From Sphingomonas glacialis (lineage in GTDB: Bacteria; Pseudomonadota; Alphaproteobacteria; Sphingomonadales; Sphingomonadaceae): 64,000 bases of DNA. Positions 1 to 8,906 of this stretch are shown here, one piece after another (position 1 is the stretch's first letter; each line of letters starts with the position of its first letter). The DNA lies in contig NZ_BNAQ01000004.1 in the NCBI RefSeq assembly GCF_014653575.1, forward strand, positions 186,001-250,000, given 5' to 3'. The position numbers and the translations under genes were made by a program. Under the pieces are notes generated by a model. That model saw only the letters and a program-made list of their open reading frames with translations, was not told where the DNA came from and searched no databases.

Positions 1-1713
1 CTGGTGCCGGGGGCGACGCTGCGGCTCTCGGCGCGGCTGATGCCGCCGCCGCCGCCAGGCGTGCCCGGCGCGTACGACTATGCGCGGACCGCCTGGTTCG
101 ACGCGATCGGCGCGACCGGGCGTGGCTTTGCGCCGATCACGATCCTCGCTGGCGGTGGGACAGGCGGCGGCGGCCTGCGGCAGCGCCTATCGCAGCATAT
201 CCAGGCGAGCGCTGGCGGGGGCGGGGTGGGCGGCATCGCCGCATCGCTCGCGACCGGGGATCAGGGCGGGATCCCGCTCGCCGACAATGAGGCGATGCGC
301 CGATCGGGGCTCGCGCATTTGCTGTCGGTGAGCGGTCTGCATATCACCGCGGCGGTCGGCGCGGTGATGTTGCTGGTCGGGCGCTTGCTCGCGCTCAGCC
401 CGTGGGTCGCGCTGAAGACGCGCGTTCCGTTGATCGCGGCGGGCGCGGGGGCGCTTGCGGCGATCGGCTACACGCTGCTGACCGGGGCCGAGGTGCCGAC
501 GATCCGCTCGTGCGTCGCGGCGTTGCTCGTGCTGGTCGCGCTGGCGCTGGGCCGGCAGGCGCTGACGCTGCGGCTGGTCGCGGCGGGGGCGATCGTGGTG
601 CTGTTGCTGTACCCCGAGGCGCTCGCCGGGCCGAGTTTTCAGTTGTCGTTCGCGGCGGTCGCGGCGATCGTCTCGCTCAACGAACATCCGCAATTGCGCG
701 CGTGGTTCGGGCCGCGCGAGCAGACGCGGGTGGCAAGGATCGCGCGTGAACTGGCGTCGCTGCTGCTGACCGGGATCGTCGTCGAGCTCGCTTTGCTGCC
801 GATCGCGCTGTTCCACTTCCACAAAGCGGGCATTTACGGCGCGGTCGCCAATATCGTCGCGATCCCGCTGACGACGTTCGTGACGATGCCGTGCGAGGCG
901 CTGGCGTTGCTGTTCGATACGGTGGGGGCGGGGCTGCCGTTCTGGTGGCTGACGGCGCGCTCGCTCGATCTGCTGTTGTGGATTGCGCATACGACGGCGG
1001 CGGTGCCGGGCTCGGTCGCGCCACTTCCGGCGATGCCGGGCGCCGCTTACGCGCTGATGGTGGTAGGCGGATTGTGGATCGGCCTGTGGCGCACGCGCTG
1101 GCGGCGGCTGGGGGCGCTGCCGCTTGGGATCGGCTTAACATGGGCGCTGCTGACCCCGGCGCCCGATCTGATCGTCACCGGAGACGGTCGGCATGTCGCG
1201 ATCCGGACCTCGGCGGGCGACGTCGCTTTGCTGCGCGACCGGACCGGGGACTACACCGCCGACATGCTTGCCGAGAATGGCGGGATCGCTGCGCTCCCGG
1301 TGCTGATGTCCGAGCAGCACGAGGCGCGCTGCAGCCGCGACCTCTGCCTGATGACGCGGACCGTGGCGGGACGACAGTGGCGCATCCTGGCGACGCGCAG
1401 CGCGTATCACGTCCCGACGCTCGACCTCGTCGCGGCGTGTGCTGGCGCCGACATCGTGATCAGCGAGCGTCGCTTGCCGCGCCGTTGCGTGCCGCACTGG
1501 CTGCGGCTCGACCGCGAGACGCTGGCGCAAACCGGCGGCGTCGCGATCGCTCTGGCATCGCATTCGGTGCGGACCGTTCGCCATCCGGGCGACCGGCATC
1601 CGTGGATCGCTGCGCCGGAGGGCGACGCTGGTCGGCGGCGGTGGGCTGGCGGGATGCGTTGGCGCTCGCGACCGCCGGGGAAGGGTGGGACCGCCGTGAT
1701 GGACAGGAAGTGA
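1..1713 (+). CDS. comEC: ComEC/Rec2-family competence protein, 5' end outside window
   Basis: Inner-membrane channel protein of the ComEC/Rec2 family, which moves single-stranded DNA into the cytoplasm during natural transformation. The frame is open from the first base, so the N-terminus lies upstream of the window. The visible part has the family motif SGLHIT near residue 110, then about eight hydrophobic segments up to residue 385. A soluble C-terminal region follows, in the place of the degenerate metallo-beta-lactamase-like domain usual in alphaproteobacterial ComEC. It ends in a basic tail. It faces lexA convergently, with a small DUF4287 gene between them. The family assignment is firm. 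Whether this strain is transformable cannot be judged from this. Confidence 0.88.
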   Translation: MVPGATLRLSARLMPPPPPGVPGAYDYARTAWFDAIGATGRGFAPITILAGGGTGGGGLRQRLSQHIQASAGGGGVGGIAASLATGDQGGIPLADNEAMRRSGLAHLLSVSGLHITAAVGAVMLLVGRLLALSPWVALKTRVPLIAAGAGALAAIGYTLLTGAEVPTIRSCVAALLVLVALALGRQALTLRLVAAGAIVVLLLYPEALAGPSFQLSFAAVAAIVSLNEHPQLRAWFGPREQTRVARIARELASLLLTGIVVELALLPIALFHFHKAGIYGAVANIVAIPLTTFVTMPCEALALLFDTVGAGLPFWWLTARSLDLLLWIAHTTAAVPGSVAPLPAMPGAAYALMVVGGLWIGLWRTRWRRLGALPLGIGLTWALLTPAPDLIVTGDGRHVAIRTSAGDVALLRDRTGDYTADMLAENGGIAALPVLMSEQHEARCSRDLCLMTRTVAGRQWRILATRSAYHVPTLDLVAACAGADIVISERRLPRRCVPHWLRLDRETLAQTGGVAIALASHSVRTVRHPGDRHPWIAAPEGDAGRRRWAGGMRWRSRPPGKGGTAVMDRK

Positions 1714-1793
1714 TTGGGCGGGGTGTCCTTGCGGCTCTTCCCCAGATACCGGAAGATGCTCGGGACGTTACCGCATCTTGGAGCCTGCACGCC

Positions 1794-2006
1794 GTGGCTG
1801 ACCAACCGATCACAGGGCCCGCATCGTACTTTCCATCGATCGAGAAGACCTATGGCCGTCCGATCGCAGAGTGGCAGGCGCTGGTGCGCGTGCGTTTGCC
1901 GGCAAAACACATGGCGCTCGTCACCATGCTGAAGACCGAGCATGGCATGGGCCACGGCCATGCCAACGCGATCGTCGCGCACACCCTTGCCGAGCACAAA
2001 GACTGA
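1794..2006 (+). CDS. DUF4287 domain small protein
   Basis: A 70-residue protein matching the DUF4287 pattern, with PASYFPSIEKTYGRPIAEW at the N-terminus and KTEHGMGHGHANAIVAHTL towards the C-terminus. The function of this family is not established. The GTG at 1794 is chosen because the conserved domain starts about five residues later. The frame is open further upstream, but that stretch is read in another frame as the end of comEC. The gene lies 80 bases after comEC on the same strand and converges on lexA. Confidence 0.7.
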   Translation: MADQPITGPASYFPSIEKTYGRPIAEWQALVRVRLPAKHMALVTMLKTEHGMGHGHANAIVAHTLAEHKD

Positions 2007-2066
2007 GCCGCTCGATCGCTCGCCGCGCGACCATCAAGCGCGACGGTCGATCACGCCGACCGTGGC

Positions 2067-2732
2067 TCAGTCGTACCGGCGCAACAGCCCGGCGAGCTTG
2101 CCCTGCACGCGCACTTGGGCTGGGGCATAACGCTGCGGGTCGTAGGCACGGTTGGCCGGATCGAGCCGCACCATCGCACCTTCGCGGCGGAAGAATTTGA
2201 GCGTCGCCTCGCTCTCTTCGATCAAAGCCACGACGATCTCGCCGTCGCGCGCGACATCCTGGCGCTTGATCAGCGCATAGTCGCCATCGAGAATGCCCGC
2301 CTCGACCATCGAATCGCCCGACACCTCGAGCGCATAATGCTCGCCATTGCCGAGCAACGCCGCGGGAACCGAGAGCATCGACGCGCCCTCGAACGCCTCG
2401 ATCGGGACGCCTGCCGCAATCCGGCCGTGCAGCGGGATTTCGATCACGTCGTTGGCAGGCTGTGGTGCTGCGCGTGGAACGGCGGCGGGGGCCGCCTTGG
2501 TCGGGGTCTTGATCCCACGCTCGGGCATCTTGAGCACTTCGAGCGCCCGCGCGCGGTTGGGCAGGCGGCGGATGAACTGGCGTTCCTCGAGCGCGCTGAT
2601 CAAGCGATGGACGCCCGACTTCGACTTGAGGTCGAGCGCTTCCTTCATTTCCTCGAAGGACGGCGATACCCCGGTCTCGTCGAGCCGGTCGTTGATGAAG
2701 CAGATCAACTCATGCTGCTTGCGGGTAAGCAT
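2067..2732 (-). CDS. lexA: LexA SOS repressor
   Basis: Repressor of the SOS regulon, a protease that cleaves itself when RecA filaments form on damaged DNA. The 221 residues show an N-terminal winged helix (residues 1-65, starting [10 protein letters not shown]), a linker rich in Ala and Pro, and an S24 peptidase domain. The cleavage site is Ala107-Gly108, the catalytic serine is Ser141 (SGDSM) and the general-base lysine is Lys179. All key residues are present, so the protein should be active. The start ATG lies 19 bases downstream of a cluster of alphaproteobacterial LexA half-sites, which predicts autorepression. It converges with the comEC/DUF4287 pair. Confidence 0.97.
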   Translation of the reverse strand: MLTRKQHELICFINDRLDETGVSPSFEEMKEALDLKSKSGVHRLISALEERQFIRRLPNRARALEVLKMPERGIKTPTKAAPAAVPRAAPQPANDVIEIPLHGRIAAGVPIEAFEGASMLSVPAALLGNGEHYALEVSGDSMVEAGILDGDYALIKRQDVARDGEIVVALIEESEATLKFFRREGAMVRLDPANRAYDPQRYAPAQVRVQGKLAGLLRRYD

Positions 2733-2750
2733 CGCGCGGCCCTTTCGTCG

Positions 2751-2776
2751 GAACAGACGACGAACCTATACGGAAC
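2751..2776 (-). promoter_or_regulatory. Tandem LexA operator (three half-sites)
   Basis: GAAC occurs at 2751, 2762 and 2773, each separated by exactly 7 bases. On the lexA strand this reads GTTC-N7-GTTC-N7-GTTC. The alphaproteobacterial LexA box is the direct repeat GTTC-N7-GTTC, so this is one box with a third half-site in phase at 11-bp spacing. It lies 19 to 44 bases upstream of the lexA start codon, where bound LexA would block its own transcription. Confidence 0.85.
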
Positions 2777-2802
2777 GAAAAATCGTCCGTCAAGCGATGC
2801 TG

Positions 2803-3117
2803 TCACCGTCCGGCGCAGATATCCTGCGAGTCGCTGGTCGCACTTCCCGCGATGCCGCGGAGCTTTTCGATACATGCGTCATGGTCAATGTTGGTGCCCT
2901 GCAGCCCCCCGCGAAACGCGCTGGCCAGCGCGAGCCCGACATTGTGGAAGGGTTCGCCGATCCGGCGATCGACGCGCCGCGGCGGCGGGGTGCCGTAATC
3001 GGGCGTCGGGGCGGGCGGCGGGGTGCCGATCGCGCTGACCGGGAGCGCGAGCGCGGCGCTATGGCCTGCCGAAATCAGCGTGTGGAAGTGCGTGCGCACC
3101 GCTTCGGTTGCGTTCAC
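2803..3117 (-). CDS. Frame-displaced C-terminal part of BLUF gene, or overlapping small ORF
   Basis: This frame carries G/C-biased third positions from about 3180 down to the stop at 2803. It encodes a segment with NATEAVRTHFHTLISAG, a Pro-rich middle, and a C-terminal part with two cysteine-containing segments. Two readings are possible. First, it is the original C-terminus of the BLUF protein, cut off by a one-base deletion near 3168. Second, it is a separate 104-residue gene starting at the GTG at 3117, whose GTGA overlaps the BLUF stop and would allow translational coupling. The coding signal begins upstream of that GTG, inside the BLUF frame, so the first reading is favoured. No known domain is recognised. 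Confidence 0.5.
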   Translation of the reverse strand: MNATEAVRTHFHTLISAGHSAALALPVSAIGTPPPAPTPDYGTPPPRRVDRRIGEPFHNVGLALASAFRGGLQGTNIDHDACIEKLRGIAGSATSDSQDICAGR

Positions 3118-3449
3118 GAGCAGCCGCCCGATCTGGGCGTCATCCGCGTCGGCCGCGGCGCCGGCGCGGGGTGCGCCATGGTCCAGCCGCCGAATTCGTG
3201 GGGGCGAATATGGCGGTGCTGGAGGACGGTCGGCGCATGATGACGCGGGTCGGCGAGGATGCGGGCGAACGTCGCCATGACGCTCACGCGCGAACGCTCG
3301 AGCACTTGCAGGAAGCTGCGACCATCCGACCATCGCAGCCCGGTGATCCTGTCGAGCGCGGTATTATGCCGCGATTGTTCGCGGATGCCGGCGAGGTCGG
3401 CCGTGACGCTCGAAACGGTGTTCCCGCTGACATAAAGGATTCGCCGCAT
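3114..3449 (-). CDS. BLUF-domain blue-light sensor (probably frame-disrupted)
   Basis: A flavin-binding BLUF domain of about 93 residues. The photochemically important residues align with the family: Tyr6, Asn29 (in RHNTALDRITG), Gln48 (in FLQVLE), and Trp89/Met91 (in GGWTMAH). After residue 93 the frame gives a short low-quality tail, Pro- and Arg-rich, and stops. The neighbouring frame instead continues with strong coding character (next feature). A single missing base in the GGGG run at 3168-3171 (CCCC on the coding strand) would join the two into one protein of about 215 residues. Short BLUF proteins normally need C-terminal helices to pack on the sheet, so the truncated form may be impaired. 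No output domain is visible. Neighbours are lexA and a TonB receptor. Confidence 0.75.
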   Translation of the reverse strand: MRRILYVSGNTVSSVTADLAGIREQSRHNTALDRITGLRWSDGRSFLQVLERSRVSVMATFARILADPRHHAPTVLQHRHIRPHEFGGWTMAHPAPAPRPTRMTPRSGGCS

Positions 3450-3792
3450 GCCCTTGTGTCCTTCTCGTGAGGGCCGGGGCTAGGGGCGTGTCGGCAGCCT
3501 GTCGTTGCGGTGGATCGTGTATTCGTATCGTATCCTGAATCAGGTGCGCACTGTCGCTGATGATCGCGCCGTGGTCGGCGTCGTGCAGGCCCCGGTGCAA
3601 CTCGAAAGCCACAGCCAGCCGACAAAGCAGACGTGGCGGCACACCTGTCATAATCGCGTCACAATACCGACCTAGCCGCGCGGTGGGGGTCACACCGCAC
3701 CACGCAGGAGCGCGGACGCGTCGCCGCGCAGGACAACAAGTCCGCTGCGGCGAACGGTGTGGGCAGCCTATTTCATCTATCGGGGGAACATC
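3450..3792. other. Divergent intergenic region between BLUF gene and TonB receptor
   Basis: About 340 bases without a convincing gene. It should hold the divergent promoters for the BLUF gene and the TonB-dependent receptor. Around 3520-3545 there is a less GC-rich stretch with repeated GTAT/GTATC elements, which could be promoter or operator DNA. No Fur-type box or sigma/anti-sigma gene pair was recognised. Confidence 0.4.
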
Positions 3793-6141
3793 ATGTCCAA
3801 GTCACACGCCGCCAAGGCGCTCCTTCTGCTCGGTACCGCGTTCGGCGCGATCGCCAGCACCGGTTCGGCCAGCGCGCAGGACGCAGCAGCGCCCGTCGCC
3901 GCGGTTCAGGCCGCGCCAGAGAGCGACAGCCTCGGCGACATCGTCGTCACCGCGCAGCGCCGCAGCGAAAACCTGCAGAAGGTACCCGTCTCGGTCGGCG
4001 TGCTGTCGGGTGCCGATCTGCGCACCTACACTTCGGGCGGCAGCGACACGCTGCTCGAACTCGCCAACCGCGTGCCCGGCCTCTACGCCGAGACGACGAC
4101 CGGCAAGATCTTCCCGCGCTTCTACATCCGCGGTCTCGGCAACATCGATTTCTACCTCGGCGCATCGCAGCCGGTGTCGATCATCCAGGACGAGGTCGTG
4201 CTCGAGCATGTCGTGCTCAAGTCGAACCCGGTCTATGACGTCAACCAGATCGAAGTGCTGCGCGGGCCGCAGGGCACGCTGTTCGGCCGCAACACCACCG
4301 CCGGCATCATCAAGTTCGACACCAACCGCCCGACCAACGAGTTCACCGGCCGCGCGACTGCGTCGTATGGCAGCTACAACACCGTCAGCGTCGATGCCGG
4401 CGTCGGCGGGCCAATCGTCAAGGACGTGCTGAGCTTCCGCGTGTCGGGCCTGTACCAGCGCCGCGACAACTGGATCGACAACACCTATACCGGCCCGAGC
4501 GACGACGGCACCGTCGGCGGCAAGGACAAGCTCGGCGGCTTCGAAGAGAAGGACATCCGCGTCCAGCTGATGCTGACCCCGCCCGAGACCGGCTTCACCG
4601 GCCTGGTTTCGGCGCATGCGCGTGATTATTCGGGCACCTCGACGATCTTCCACCGCGGCGCGATCCTGCGCGGCAGCAACGACGTCAGCGCGGCACCGCG
4701 CGCCAGCGTCGCGCTCGATGAGGGCGGCGGTAACCGTCAGGCGTACAAGACCTATGGCGGCTCGTTCAACGCGAAGAACGATTTCGGCGCGGTCACGCTG
4801 ACCTCGATCACCGCATACGAGACGACCAAGGGCTATAGCCGCGGCGACACCGACGGTGGTGCCGCGAGCAACTTTGCGGGCGGTAAGTTCTACGGCGAGA
4901 GCCAGGGCCGCGTGCGCGATCTCGACCAGCTGAGCGAGGAAGTTCGCCTCGCCAGCAACGGCACGGGCCGCTTCAAGTGGCAGATCGGCGGGATCTACTT
5001 CGAATCGCGCGACACGACCGAGTTCGACCAGCGCGGCTTCTTCCTGCTCAACAACTCGTTCGGCACCAATCCCAACCCGAACAACTTCGTCGTGCTGCGC
5101 AACACCAACACGTCGTATGCGGGCTTCGGCCAGGCGAGCTATCAGATCCTCCCCAAGCTGACGCTGACCGGCGGCGTGCGCGTGACCTATGACGAGAAGA
5201 AGACGCGCCTCGTCACCCCGCCGCGCACCGCAGCGGGCGTGTCGACCTTCCCGGCGACCGCGGCGACCAACGTCCGCCTCGCCGACACGCAGCCGAGCTG
5301 GGAAGCGAGCCTCAACTATGCGGTCGATCCCGACGTCAACGTGTTCGCGCGCGTCTCGCACGGCTTCCGCGGGCCGACGATCCAGGGCCGCAACGCGGTG
5401 TTCAGCTCGGCGTTCGTGACCGCAGGGTCGGAGACGATCACGTCGTACGAGGCAGGCTTCAAGTCGAACCTGTTCGGCAACACGCTGCGCTTCAACGCGA
5501 CGGGCTTCTACTACAAGGTCCACAACATCCAGCTGAACGGCAACGATGCCAACAACAACGGACTGCTGTTCAACGCCAACCAGGCGCAGGCGTGGGGCGG
5601 CGAGGCCGAGCTGACGTGGCGCCCGGTGCGCGACTTCACGCTGGGTCTGGGGGGCAGCGTGCTGCACACCGAGATCAACGATACGCGCGTCTATACCCCG
5701 GCGTGCTTCCTCAACGGGGCGCTGACCTGCACCGTGCTCAACCCGACGATCGCGATCCGCAACGCCGCAGGGGTTACGACCGCCACGCTCGCGCAGATCA
5801 ACGGCAACGCGCTCCCCAACGCGCCGAAGTATCAGCTCGACGCGAACGCACGCTACGACTTCCCGCTCGGCAATGGCGGCAAGCTGTTCGTCGGCGGCGA
5901 CGTGACGCTGCAGGGCTACACCAGCTTCGTGCCGTACAAGACGGTCGAATATACGTCGAAGGGCACGTTCGAGGCTGGGCTCAAGGCGGGCTATACCGGT
6001 CCCGACAGCAAGTATGAGCTGGCGGTGTTCGTGCGCAACCTGACCAATGAGAAGAACCTCAAGGGCGTGCTCGACAACTATAATGCCGCGGTGTTCAACG
6101 ACCCGCGGATCATCGGCGTGACGCTTAGCGGCAAGTTCTGA
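3793..6141 (+). CDS. TonB-dependent outer-membrane receptor
   Basis: Outer-membrane beta-barrel transporter energised by TonB-ExbBD. The 782 residues have a signal peptide ending in ASAQ near residue 29, and a TonB-box-like segment (GDIVVTAQRR) near residue 50. The plug domain contains VEVLRGPQGTLFGRN-type sequence near residue 160. A long barrel ends in Phe, as outer-membrane barrels do. The start at 3793 has a strong GGGGG ribosome site and begins the signal peptide. The frame stays open 12 codons further upstream, but those residues look non-coding. The substrate cannot be named. Carbohydrates, siderophores or aromatic compounds are all possible in sphingomonads. No sigma/anti-sigma regulators or substrate enzymes lie nearby. 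It sits where moaC-moeA are usually found between trpC and lexA. Confidence 0.93.
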   Translation: MSKSHAAKALLLLGTAFGAIASTGSASAQDAAAPVAAVQAAPESDSLGDIVVTAQRRSENLQKVPVSVGVLSGADLRTYTSGGSDTLLELANRVPGLYAETTTGKIFPRFYIRGLGNIDFYLGASQPVSIIQDEVVLEHVVLKSNPVYDVNQIEVLRGPQGTLFGRNTTAGIIKFDTNRPTNEFTGRATASYGSYNTVSVDAGVGGPIVKDVLSFRVSGLYQRRDNWIDNTYTGPSDDGTVGGKDKLGGFEEKDIRVQLMLTPPETGFTGLVSAHARDYSGTSTIFHRGAILRGSNDVSAAPRASVALDEGGGNRQAYKTYGGSFNAKNDFGAVTLTSITAYETTKGYSRGDTDGGAASNFAGGKFYGESQGRVRDLDQLSEEVRLASNGTGRFKWQIGGIYFESRDTTEFDQRGFFLLNNSFGTNPNPNNFVVLRNTNTSYAGFGQASYQILPKLTLTGGVRVTYDEKKTRLVTPPRTAAGVSTFPATAATNVRLADTQPSWEASLNYAVDPDVNVFARVSHGFRGPTIQGRNAVFSSAFVTAGSETITSYEAGFKSNLFGNTLRFNATGFYYKVHNIQLNGNDANNNGLLFNANQAQAWGGEAELTWRPVRDFTLGLGGSVLHTEINDTRVYTPACFLNGALTCTVLNPTIAIRNAAGVTTATLAQINGNALPNAPKYQLDANARYDFPLGNGGKLFVGGDVTLQGYTSFVPYKTVEYTSKGTFEAGLKAGYTGPDSKYELAVFVRNLTNEKNLKGVLDNYNAAVFNDPRIIGVTLSGKF

Positions 6142-6196
6142 TGCGGTGAGGGCGGGGCGCTGTAGCGGCCCGCCCTTACGATCCGGACTCATCCCC

Positions 6197-6279
6197 GTCA
6201 TCCTCGCGAAAGCGAGGATCCCGCTTCTTCTGCTGGTATCCGGGCAAGGCAGCGCGATCCCCGCTTTCGCGGGGATGAC
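6197..6279. repeat. Paired palindromic repeat, GTCATCCTCGCGAAAGCGAGGATC type
   Basis: Two inverted copies at 6197-6220 and 6256-6279. Each is itself a small palindrome around GCGAAAGC, and they differ at one position pair (CTC versus CCC). The arrangement matches the REP-like doublets scattered through sphingomonad genomes. It lies between the convergent TonB receptor and trpC, where its hairpin may also help end transcription. Confidence 0.85.
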
Positions 6280-6338
6280 GAAGGTTTGGTCAGACGTCTA
6301 AGCCGGGGCCGCCCGGCGAAGCGGTGTCGCCCGACCGC

Positions 6339-7127
6339 TCAGCCGACCAGCGTGCGCGTCGCGGCTTCGACGTCCTGCTGGCGCATCAGCGCCTCGCCGA
6401 TCAGGAAGCAGCGGATGCCGTGCTCGGCCATCGCGTCGAGATCGGCGCGCGTCGTCAGGCCGCTCTCGGCGACGAAGGTGCAGTCCTTGGGCGCTTTCGA
6501 CACCAGCTCGTAGGTCCGCGCGAAATCGACGGTGAAATCGCGCAGGTTTCGGTTGTTGACGCCGATCAGCCGCGACTTGAGCTTGAGCGCGCGCTCCATC
6601 TCGGCCTGCGAATGGACTTCGACGAGCACGTCCATCCCGCATTCGATCGCGCTCGCCTCGATCTCGGCGAGCGTCACGTCATCGAGCGCCGACATGATCA
6701 GCAGGATCGCGTCGGCACCGAGCCCACGCGATTCAGGGACCTGCCACGGATCGACCATGAAATCCTTGCGCAGCACCGGCAGGTCGCACACGCCGCGCGC
6801 GGCGGTCAGGAAGCCGTCCGCCCCCTGGAACCAGGCTTCGTCGGTCAGCACCGACAGGCAGGTCGCGCCGCCCGCCTGATAGGCGAGCGCATGCGCCGGA
6901 GGATCGAAATCCTCGCGGATGAGGCCCTTTGACGGGCTCGCTTTCTTGATCTCGGCGACCAGCGCGTAGCCGCCCTCGGCCGCGCGCGCGTCGAGCGCGG
7001 CGCGGAAGCCGCGGGGCGGCGACTGGCCGGCGATCCGCGCGTCGAGTTCGCTCAGCGCGGTCGTCGCCTTGCGCGCGGCGACGTCGGCGCGCTTGGTTTC
7101 GAGGATACGGTTCAGAATATCGGTCAT
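6339..7127 (-). CDS. trpC: Indole-3-glycerol phosphate synthase
   Basis: Fourth enzyme of tryptophan synthesis. It closes the indole ring from 1-(o-carboxyphenylamino)-1-deoxyribulose 5-phosphate in the cytoplasm. The 262-residue TIM barrel shows the family motif [10 protein letters not shown] with the catalytic lysine, LRKDF, and the GVNNRNL and ESG phosphate-binding segments. The ATG at 7127 overlaps the trpD stop as ATGA, which fixes the start and implies translational coupling. Some upstream codons are open but lie inside trpD. It is the last gene of the trpG-trpD-trpC cluster. It is not fused to trpF. Confidence 0.97.
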   Translation of the reverse strand: MTDILNRILETKRADVAARKATTALSELDARIAGQSPPRGFRAALDARAAEGGYALVAEIKKASPSKGLIREDFDPPAHALAYQAGGATCLSVLTDEAWFQGADGFLTAARGVCDLPVLRKDFMVDPWQVPESRGLGADAILLIMSALDDVTLAEIEASAIECGMDVLVEVHSQAEMERALKLKSRLIGVNNRNLRDFTVDFARTYELVSKAPKDCTFVAESGLTTRADLDAMAEHGIRCFLIGEALMRQQDVEAATRTLVG

Positions 7128-8119
7128 GAGTAAGCGATCCAACGATCGAGCAAGGCGTTCGCCGAACCGCTGTCGAGCGCTTCGGCAGCGATGGCTACGC
7201 CTTCGGGAAGGGTTTGCGCGGTCCCCGCGACGATCAGCGCGGCGGCGGCGTTGAGCAGCACGGCGTCGCGATACGCGCCATGCTCGCCGGTGAGAAGGCG
7301 GCGCAGCGCGGCGGCGTTGTGCGCGGCATCGCCGCCGCGGATCGCGCTGACCGGGTGGCGCGGCAGGCCGGCATCATCGGGCGTGATGGTGTCCGGAAGG
7401 TCGATCTCGCCGACCGCGACCGCGATGCTCGGGCCAGCGCTCGACAGTTCGTCGAGCCCTTCCTCGCCAGAGACGACGAGCGCCGCCTCGGTACCGAGCT
7501 GCTCGAGCGCGGCGGCATAGGTCGCGGCATAATCGGGGCGGGCGATGCCGATCAGCTGGCGCGTGACGCCCGCCGGATTGGCGAGCGGTCCCATCAGGTT
7601 GAAGATGGTGCGGCGGCCGAGCGCCTGGCGGATCGGGGTGATGCGCTTCATTGCCGGGTGGTGGTTGGCGGCGAACAGGAAGGCGATGCCGATATCGTTG
7701 AGGCTCGCCTCGGCGTTGAGACCGGCGCGGTGCATGTCGAGCCCCAAAGCCTCGAGCGTATCGGCGGCGCCGGACTTGGAGGAGGCCGCACGGTTGCCGT
7801 GCTTGGCGACGGGCACGCCGGTGCTCGCGACGACGATCGACACCGCGGTCGAGACGTTGAGCGTGTGGTGGCCGTCTCCGCCGGTGCCGCAAACGTCGAG
7901 CGCGCCGGCGGGGGCCGCGATCGGCAGCATCCGGTCGCGCAGCGCGCGTGCGGCCGCGGCGATTTCGATGCTGGTCTCGCCGCGTTCGGTCAGCCCGATC
8001 AGGAAGCTCGCGATCGCCGCATCGGGGACGTGGCCGTCGAGCAGGTCGGCGAACGCTTGCGCTGCGGACTCCCGGCTCAGCGGGGAGGACGGGTCGGGGA
8101 GGAGGGCGAGGGTCGTCAA
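7124..8119 (-). CDS. trpD: Anthranilate phosphoribosyltransferase
   Basis: Transfers phosphoribose from PRPP to anthranilate, the second step of tryptophan synthesis. The 331 residues carry the PRPP-binding motifs [16 protein letters not shown] and KHGNRA of the family, and the length is normal. The best start is the TTG at 8119, which overlaps the trpG stop as TTGA. The Shine-Dalgarno GGGAGGGG ends three bases before it and is part of a palindromic repeat that also encodes the end of TrpG. The 3' end overlaps trpC by four bases. A TTG start together with a repeat-supplied ribosome site is unusual and may tune the TrpD level. Confidence 0.96.
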   Translation of the reverse strand: MTTLALLPDPSSPLSRESAAQAFADLLDGHVPDAAIASFLIGLTERGETSIEIAAAARALRDRMLPIAAPAGALDVCGTGGDGHHTLNVSTAVSIVVASTGVPVAKHGNRAASSKSGAADTLEALGLDMHRAGLNAEASLNDIGIAFLFAANHHPAMKRITPIRQALGRRTIFNLMGPLANPAGVTRQLIGIARPDYAATYAAALEQLGTEAALVVSGEEGLDELSSAGPSIAVAVGEIDLPDTITPDDAGLPRHPVSAIRGGDAAHNAAALRRLLTGEHGAYRDAVLLNAAAALIVAGTAQTLPEGVAIAAEALDSGSANALLDRWIAYS

Positions 8120-8796
8120 ATTCCCCTCCCGCTTGCGGGAGGGGTTAGGGGAGGGGAGTCCGTCCCGTGCATCTCGAACAGGCCCTCCCCCGGCCCCTCC
8201 CGCAAGCGGGAGGGGAGGATCATACCCGCATCCGCCAGGAAATTGCCGAGCAATGCGTGACCATGCTCGGTCGCGATGCTCTCGGGATGGAACTGCACGC
8301 CGTGGATCGGCAGCGTGACGTGGCGTACGCCCATCACCGAGCCGTCGTCCGCGCGCGCATTCACCACCAGCGCATCGGGCAGATCCTCGACGATCAACGA
8401 ATGATAGCGCGTCGCGGTGAAGGGCGAGGGGAGGCCGGCGAACACGCCCGACCCGTCATGCGTCACGGGCGACGTCTTGCCGTGCATCAGCCCGCCGCGC
8501 ACCACGCTGCCGCCGAAATGCTGGCCGATCGCCTGATGCCCGAGGCATACGCCGAGCAGCGGCCGTCCCGCGTCGGCGCACGCTGCAACCAGATCGAGCG
8601 ACACGCCCGCCTCGGTCGGCGTCTTTGGGCCGGGGGAAATGAGAAATCCGGTGGCGTTGCTCGCGAGCGCATCCGCCGCGGTGATCGCGTCGTTGCGCAC
8701 GACCTTCACCTCGGCGCCAAGCTCCATCAGATAATGGACGAGGTTCCAGGTGAAGCTGTCATAATTGTCGATGACGAGGATCTGTGCACGGATCAT
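8116..8796 (-). CDS. trpG: Anthranilate synthase glutamine amidotransferase subunit
   Basis: Class I glutamine amidotransferase that supplies ammonia to TrpE, and in many bacteria also to PabB. Visible features are the N-terminal NYDSFTWNL motif, nucleophile Cys84 in GVCLGHQ, and His170/Glu172 in QFHPES. The fold is complete by about residue 191 ([11 protein letters not shown]). The remaining 35 residues are encoded by a palindromic repeat pair and read [12 protein letters not shown] then [11 protein letters not shown], a sequence typical of these repeats rather than of TrpG. The stop overlaps the trpD start. It begins a trpG-trpD-trpC cluster separated from trpE by an opposite-strand gene, so it needs its own promoter in 8797-8906. 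Confidence 0.96.
   Translation of the reverse strand: MIRAQILVIDNYDSFTWNLVHYLMELGAEVKVVRNDAITAADALASNATGFLISPGPKTPTEAGVSLDLVAACADAGRPLLGVCLGHQAIGQHFGGSVVRGGLMHGKTSPVTHDGSGVFAGLPSPFTATRYHSLIVEDLPDALVVNARADDGSVMGVRHVTLPIHGVQFHPESIATEHGHALLGNFLADAGMILPSRLREGPGEGLFEMHGTDSPPLTPPASGRGI
8121..8222. repeat. Paired palindromic repeat, CCCCTCCCGCTTGCGGGAGGGG type, inside trpG 3' end
   Basis: Two inverted copies near 8122-8157 and 8183-8219, each containing the hairpin CCTCCCGC-TT-GCGGGAGG or its mirror, followed by a GGTTAGGGGAGGG-like flank. The pair lies wholly within the open trpG frame, and its left edge abuts the trpD TTG start. Similar pairs occur at 39254-39382 and 55750-55878, both outside genes. 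Confidence 0.88.
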
Positions 8797-8906
8797 AGCG
8801 CGCCGCTACCGCTTTTGTGGTGTAGCGACAATGATCGAATGTGTGCGTTCAGCTTGGATCAAGCTGGCCTGGCAGACGTTGTTGATCCTCGAGGAGATTT
8901 TTCACC

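Noticed and set aside
3802..6201. A 799-residue open frame antisense to the TonB receptor
   Set aside because: It mirrors the receptor gene codon for codon in a high-GC genome, gives Arg/Asp/Val-rich sequence without domains, and has no ribosome site.
8797..8906. A possible trp leader peptide before trpG
   Set aside because: The short open frame there contains no tryptophan codons and no terminator/antiterminator pair is visible.
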